NCBI GenBank assembly: GCA_001871435.1 | Contig: MNVC01000014.1 | Span: 1-59,118, forward strand | Reading direction: 5' to 3' | Length of the DNA: 59,118 nt | Source: Candidatus Magasanikbacteria bacterium CG1_02_32_51 | GTDB taxonomy: Bacteria; Patescibacteriota; Patescibacteriia; Magasanikbacterales; UBA922 | Part shown: positions 55,030-59,118 of the stretch, piece by piece | How the letters are laid out: each line of letters begins with the position of its first letter | How positions within the stretch are numbered: position 1 is the first letter of the stretch | Program-made: the position numbers and the translations under genes | Notes under the pieces: generated by a model | What the model saw: only the letters and a program-made list of their open reading frames with translations | Database searches by the model: none | Told to the model about the DNA's origin: nothing

Positions 55030-58000
55030 ATGTCTGAGCCAACAAGAGGAAGAGGGGAAGAGTTTAGCCCTGAATTAGCCAAAGAAAGATTTGTAGAGTT
55101 GCATGACAATTTTTCTAAGAAATTCAAAGAATTGTCAACCAAAAGTGAACAGGTGACAAGACTTTCTTCAAGAGTTTTGGATTTATTAAAGAATGTATCA
55201 GATGATTTTGTTGAAAAATTAAAAAATAAAGTAGATTTGGCAAACACTTTGCAAGATATAACTTATGAATTGAATAATATTGTAGATTATCTTAAAACAG
55301 AAGGGGAAAACATAAATGTGGCTGATGTTGAACAAAAATTAGATTTTTTTGGAACAAATTTAGAATTGGCATTTAAGAATATTGAAAAAGAAAATATAGA
55401 GCATTTTGATGGTGATAAATTAGATTTTTTTGGAGGTAAATATTCAGGAAAATGTCTAAAAGGATCAGATGGAGAATTGATACCAGATGGTATTGGCAAA
55501 CTTGAGTTTGGTGACAATGTTGTGATAAATGTGTTTTGTGATAATGGTAGGTTTGTGACTGGAAATATTGAGAATGCCTCAATAGATAAATTTGATAGTA
55601 ATTTTGCAGGGTTTGTATATAAGGGTGGTGTAAATATTACTAAAGATGGTTGGATGCCAACTGGTGGCTCTTTGAAGAAAGATAACGAGACTCTGTTTGT
55701 TGAATTTAAAGATGGTAAGTTGTTTGATATAAAAAATGTTTATAATCAAAAATTAGAAAATGGAAATATTTATTCTGGAGGTTACAAAAAAGTTGGTGAT
55801 AAATTTGTATTTGATGGACCAAGTGGTCGTATGATAGTAGGAGATACCAAATTTTCAGGCGAATGGGAAGAAGGCAAATTTGTGGGTGGTAAAGTAGAAA
55901 ATTACAAATTGTTAGGTGTTTCATATACTGGAGGGTGTTTTATTGATAAAGACACTGGTGAATTGGTTATACACGGTGAAGGTGTTTTACAACAAGTTGA
56001 TGGTGCAAAAATAAATAGAACTTGGGAAAATGTTTTATTGTCTGATTATATAGCCAAATCATCAAGTAGTGATGAGGAAGAAGAGGTTGACTTAGATGAA
56101 GATCAAGAAGAACAAGAGACAGTAGAAGAGAGGGTGGTAGAAACTCCGAAGAAAAAAGGTTTTTTCCAAAGATTGTTCAACAAAGAAGATAGACAGGAAA
56201 TAAAAGAAAATATCAAAGTAGCGGGAAAAAATATGATCAAGCCTTTGCTTAATATGGCTTATAAAACAGCTACTTCTGTTTTTGGTGTGAAATTGGTTAC
56301 AGATTCTCTTGGTCTTTTGGTTGGCAAAGGTGACTATGCCAAGATGTGGAAAAATAAAAAAGAACGTGAGGAAATCAGAGAATCTTTTAGAGAAGCCTTC
56401 CAAGAAATATTATCAGAAAATTCTGAAACCGCACCAGTAGTAGAAGAAGCACCTGAGAGTGCTGTTCCTAGAGAAATTTTAGAAAAATTTGCTAAAGTGA
56501 ACGCAAAAATTGATGCTTCACAGGCTTCAGCCGAAGACAAAGCAAAATTGAAAACCCAATTGCATGAGATATTAGAGCAAGATGGTACGGCAAGAAAAGA
56601 AAACTATACTAGTGTCAAGGAAAAAGTAGCCAAAATTATTGAGACTTATACTGACAACAAACTTTCTTTGGTGACTGTTCTCAAAGATGCTTTGAATACT
56701 GTCGGTGTGGCTACAGGCTTGTTTGCTTTGCGTGGTATAGCTTATGCTGGGACTTCTGTAGTCGAAAGATTGAGAACACATAAAATAGAAAACAAAAAGA
56801 AAGATCTAGAAGGCAAAGAAAGTGAAAAAGAAAGTGCTATGAAAGATTTACTCCAAAATTCTATAGCAGAAACTTGGCGTGGTCTGACTTTTCAAGGTAT
56901 TAAGAAAGATGGAAATACATTATTTGAAACTTTTCGTGGTAACAGGAAAGATGGAAATACATCCAAACAAAGGGTTTTTGATTTTATCAAATCAGTTGGT
57001 ACAGTACTTCGTGGTTTAGGAATTTATGGTGTTGCTGTTGGAGATGGTATACCTGAAGCATTTGCTAGACTCAAAGATAATTTGGAGGTACATGATTTGG
57101 CTAGTACTGTTGGACATAATTTTGTAGACAATTTTGAAAGAGTTTTTAGTATTTTTGGTAGTAAAGATGAATCAAAAACAGAATTAGTAGAACAACGTGA
57201 AAAAGCCAAAACTCTTGCCAAGGGTATGGGCTTGGGTGCCAAAGCTTCTCCGGTTGAACAATTAGGTGGAGATCATACTAAAGTGAATCCTTTGAAAAAT
57301 GCTGTAGAAGTAATAAAACCTGAACCACAAATATTTTCTCTCACAGTCACCAAAGGTGGTAGTGCTTGGGGTACATTAGACAAGACTTTGACTAGTGATA
57401 GCGCGCCACAAGAATTCAAAAATATGTTTGCAGGTGACAAACAGGCGTTTGCACAGTGGCGTGAGAAGCAACTCTTAGATAATGGTTATAAGAAAGTGGA
57501 TGGGCACTGGGGTCATCCAATCACTGTACATGCAGGTGCCGAGATGAAAATTTCCAAAGGTGATGATGGACAGTGGCATGCTAAATATGATGAGAGTGTC
57601 AAAGGTAAGACTGAGAGTGGTAGGGTGTATGATACTATCCATAAAAACAATACTTTGCATTTTCAACAAACACAACAGGGTGAAATACCTGAGTCTAACC
57701 ATCCTATAAATACCGACGAAACTGCCAATATTGATACAAAACATAATATCTCTGATCAAGTACAAGATAGTAAAGGAGGTACTTATGTCTCAGAGGGTGT
57801 GACTGGTGGTACTAAGCCAAATCCTTATGAGAGTATGGATTCTAGTCAGGCAATAGATAGTACTACTCAAAACAATGTGGAGACAGTAGTTGCTACAGAT
57901 ACGAAAAGCAGTGTACCTGAAGCTACTGAGGTAGTAAATGACACAAAAGGAAGTATTCCAGAGACTCAGTCTGATAATAATGTAGTACAAGATAAAGTAG

Positions 58001-58758
58001 GGATTACAAAGATCAAAGAAGAAGTCGTCGTACCACAAAAAGGAGCTACAAAAGTTGTAGAACCTGTAACAGAGCCTGTAGAAACTACAAAACCAAGTGT
58101 AGAGGTGGGTATAAATGAAGGTCATACTCAAGTGGCGATAAATAGAGATGCGAAGGGTAATTATCAGATAGAAGTCACTGGGGACAAACTTAGTACACCA
58201 AAGGGTGAATTGATAAAAAAATATTTCCATCCTGAAGAGCAAGGACATGCTAGAGGAAAGGGAATTTTAGGTGACAAGGAACTCATGGAGCTAAGAAAAC
58301 TAAAAGTTTATGATGATGCGTATAGCAAGATGGTAGACAGCGGACAAAGCAATATTGGTGAAGCCAAGGCTCTCAAGTTGGAGATAAGAAAAATTTTGGA
58401 TACTCAAGCCAAACGTCTTGGTGAGGAAGGTGTACCTCAAGATTTCTTTGCTACAGATATGCTAAAGCGTTATGATTACAGAGTAGATACTATACTTGAA
58501 ACACCTCATGTAGACAATGCAACGACAACTATTCATGTAGCTGATAAAGAAATCATGATACCAATGAATCTATTTCCAGAAGAGATTATGGAAAAGTATG
58601 CACAAATGGTTACTAAATTAGCATTACAATTTGACAATTTGCCAGCAAGTCCGGCTAGAGATAATATTATAGAAGAATTTTCAAAAGCTCTCAAAGCAGG
58701 ACCTTCAGAACTGGAAAAGTTTGCTAAGCATTATGGAGTTTCCAAGAGTAGTAAATAG
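55030..58758 (+). CDS. 1242-aa multidomain protein with MORN-like repeats, unknown function
   Basis: The largest protein here and not recognised. Residues 1-125 are helical. About 130-335 are glycine-rich, MORN-like strands (GKYSGKCLKGSDGELIPDGIGKLEFG; FSGEWEEGKFVGGKVENYKLLG). About 345-370 is acidic (SSSDEEEEVDLDEDQEEQE). A helical region with a hydrophobic stretch near 550-580 (LNTVGVATGLFALRGIAYAG) follows. About 767-845 is a segment recalling LysM-type domains (FSLTVTKGGSAWGTLDKTL...ITVHAGAEM). A long Thr/Glu/Val-rich disordered part (about 880-1040) precedes a helical C-terminus (FPEEIMEKYAQMVTKLALQF). No signal peptide. A terminator follows. Confidence 0.7.
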   Translation: MSEPTRGRGEEFSPELAKERFVELHDNFSKKFKELSTKSEQVTRLSSRVLDLLKNVSDDFVEKLKNKVDLANTLQDITYELNNIVDYLKTEGENINVADVEQKLDFFGTNLELAFKNIEKENIEHFDGDKLDFFGGKYSGKCLKGSDGELIPDGIGKLEFGDNVVINVFCDNGRFVTGNIENASIDKFDSNFAGFVYKGGVNITKDGWMPTGGSLKKDNETLFVEFKDGKLFDIKNVYNQKLENGNIYSGGYKKVGDKFVFDGPSGRMIVGDTKFSGEWEEGKFVGGKVENYKLLGVSYTGGCFIDKDTGELVIHGEGVLQQVDGAKINRTWENVLLSDYIAKSSSSDEEEEVDLDEDQEEQETVEERVVETPKKKGFFQRLFNKEDRQEIKENIKVAGKNMIKPLLNMAYKTATSVFGVKLVTDSLGLLVGKGDYAKMWKNKKEREEIRESFREAFQEILSENSETAPVVEEAPESAVPREILEKFAKVNAKIDASQASAEDKAKLKTQLHEILEQDGTARKENYTSVKEKVAKIIETYTDNKLSLVTVLKDALNTVGVATGLFALRGIAYAGTSVVERLRTHKIENKKKDLEGKESEKESAMKDLLQNSIAETWRGLTFQGIKKDGNTLFETFRGNRKDGNTSKQRVFDFIKSVGTVLRGLGIYGVAVGDGIPEAFARLKDNLEVHDLASTVGHNFVDNFERVFSIFGSKDESKTELVEQREKAKTLAKGMGLGAKASPVEQLGGDHTKVNPLKNAVEVIKPEPQIFSLTVTKGGSAWGTLDKTLTSDSAPQEFKNMFAGDKQAFAQWREKQLLDNGYKKVDGHWGHPITVHAGAEMKISKGDDGQWHAKYDESVKGKTESGRVYDTIHKNNTLHFQQTQQGEIPESNHPINTDETANIDTKHNISDQVQDSKGGTYVSEGVTGGTKPNPYESMDSSQAIDSTTQNNVETVVATDTKSSVPEATEVVNDTKGSIPETQSDNNVVQDKVGITKIKEEVVVPQKGATKVVEPVTEPVETTKPSVEVGINEGHTQVAINRDAKGNYQIEVTGDKLSTPKGELIKKYFHPEEQGHARGKGILGDKELMELRKLKVYDDAYSKMVDSGQSNIGEAKALKLEIRKILDTQAKRLGEEGVPQDFFATDMLKRYDYRVDTILETPHVDNATTTIHVADKEIMIPMNLFPEEIMEKYAQMVTKLALQFDNLPASPARDNIIEEFSKALKAGPSELEKFAKHYGVSKSSK

Positions 58759-58790
58759 AAATTTTGGCAAATATAATTTATTTAGAAGAA

Positions 58791-58818
58791 ATCTCCCTAA
58801 GGTAGGGAGATTTTTGTT
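58791..58818 (+). terminator. Intrinsic terminator after the 1242-aa protein gene
   Basis: ATCTCCCT (58791-58798), loop AAGGT, AGGGAGAT (58804-58811), T run. Confidence 0.85.
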
Positions 58819-58872
58819 TGCTGTGGATATGTATTAGAGTCTATATAGACAGAATATGACCCTGAATAAGAT

Positions 58873-58960
58873 GAGATACATCGTAGACACTTTTACCCTA
58901 CCAAGTAGATGCCGTAAGGCATCCAAAGTGGTAGAATAAAGGTGGTTAATTATATATCTC
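58873..58960. other. Nested inverted repeats before the transposase-like gene (possible IS end)
   Basis: CTACC (58898-58902) pairs with GGTAG (58930-58934), with ATGCC/GGCAT inside; outside, GAGATA (58873) faces TATCTC (58955-58960). It lies just before a transposase-like ORF, so it may be the end of the element or a structured leader. No gene is seen in 58759-58968. Confidence 0.45.
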
Positions 58961-58968
58961 ATTTAACT

Positions 58969-59118
58969 ATGGTCTACGAAAATTATTGGAAAAATAGGAA
59001 CAAAGGATTAATGGATAAATATACACGCTGGCGAAAGATTGCTAAAGGGTTGAAACTTAGTAAAGAGGCTCTCTGTAGATTAGAATGGATTATCTTTTAT
59101 GAAACTACAGCAGGGAAA
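58969..59118 (+). CDS. N-terminus of a helix-turn-helix transposase/integrase-like protein (runs off the window)
   Basis: 50 codons are open to the right edge: MVYENYWKNRNKGLMDKY, then WRKIAKGLKLSKEALCRLEWIIFYETTAGK. The RLEWIIFY..TAGK pattern resembles the N-terminal HTH region of IS481/IS3-type transposases found in Patescibacteria. The catalytic domain is outside the window, so the family cannot be confirmed. Confidence 0.55.
   Translation, partial: MVYENYWKNRNKGLMDKYTRWRKIAKGLKLSKEALCRLEWIIFYETTAGK

Noticed and set aside
57475-58248. Minus-strand ORFs under the 1242-aa gene
   Set aside because: They are shadow frames of a long, well-supported coding sequence with low-complexity composition.

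Overview
The window looks like a piece of a Candidate Phyla Radiation (Patescibacteria) chromosome. This is an inference from the AT-rich composition, compact genes, starts without recognisable Shine-Dalgarno sequences, many small toxin-antitoxin modules, and dispersed palindromes such as CTACCTGCC/GGCAGGTAG. TGA is used as a stop by several genes, so the code is not one that reassigns UGA. No 16S rRNA is present, so phylum-level placement is not possible from the window.

Layout. 1-3503 is a defence and mobile-element island: a decayed RAYT transposase end, an XRE regulator, a MntA/HepT pair, REP palindromes with an intact RAYT transposase, and an AbiEi/AbiEii pair. 3859-35770 is a very long plus-strand surface-polysaccharide cluster: an O-antigen ligase/polymerase with TPRs, GDP-fucose synthesis (gmd, fcl), a GDP-mannose 3,5-epimerase-like enzyme, a Wzx flippase, nucleotidyltransferase fusions, two GT11 fucosyltransferases, several GT2/GT4/WavE-type transferases, six methyltransferases, a complete GDP-heptose set (gmhA, hddA, a HAD phosphatase, hddC), UDP-glucose dehydrogenase and galE. 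Together these could make GDP-L-fucose, GDP-L-galactose, GDP-heptose, UDP-glucuronate and UDP-galactose and assemble a fucosylated, O-methylated heteropolysaccharide. No initiating phosphoglycosyltransferase and no ManB/ManC are visible.

36293-40009 is a restriction-modification operon in which a nuclease domain is fused to the methylase, with a separate two-domain specificity subunit. 40235-45405 carries pyruvate kinase and a PEP synthase with an unusual C-terminal membrane segment and extracytoplasmic-looking domain. 45530-46037 is an AbrB/RelE-type toxin-antitoxin pair. 46081-46700 is a cluster of one intact tRNA-Asp and three broken tRNA copies around a GIY-YIG nuclease gene. 46815-50463 (minus strand) holds a 42-aa basic protein, a SprT-like metallopeptidase, rplT, rpmI, infC, tmRNA and smpB. 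50857-58758 (plus) holds a membrane/PDZ operon, a short Wzz-like protein and an unrecognised 1242-aa protein with MORN-like repeats. A transposase-like gene runs off the right edge.

The most unusual pattern is a class of intergenic long hairpins whose arms are built from about four iterated units of fixed length (7, 8 or 9 nt) with a constant core and variable bases. At least four hairpins or pairs of arms of this kind enclose a gene, or gene fragment, for a 23S-rRNA intervening-sequence-type four-helix-bundle protein (5919-6390, 34281-34744, 41670-42083, 53258-53710). Others are 'empty' (7528-7648, 35773-35842, 41731-41848, 48722-48810, 49377-49440, 50530-50597, 50777-50850), and solitary arms lie inside coding sequence (32184-32216, 47487-47512). 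The unit sequence differs between families while the architecture is the same, which resembles rRNA intervening sequences living outside rRNA.
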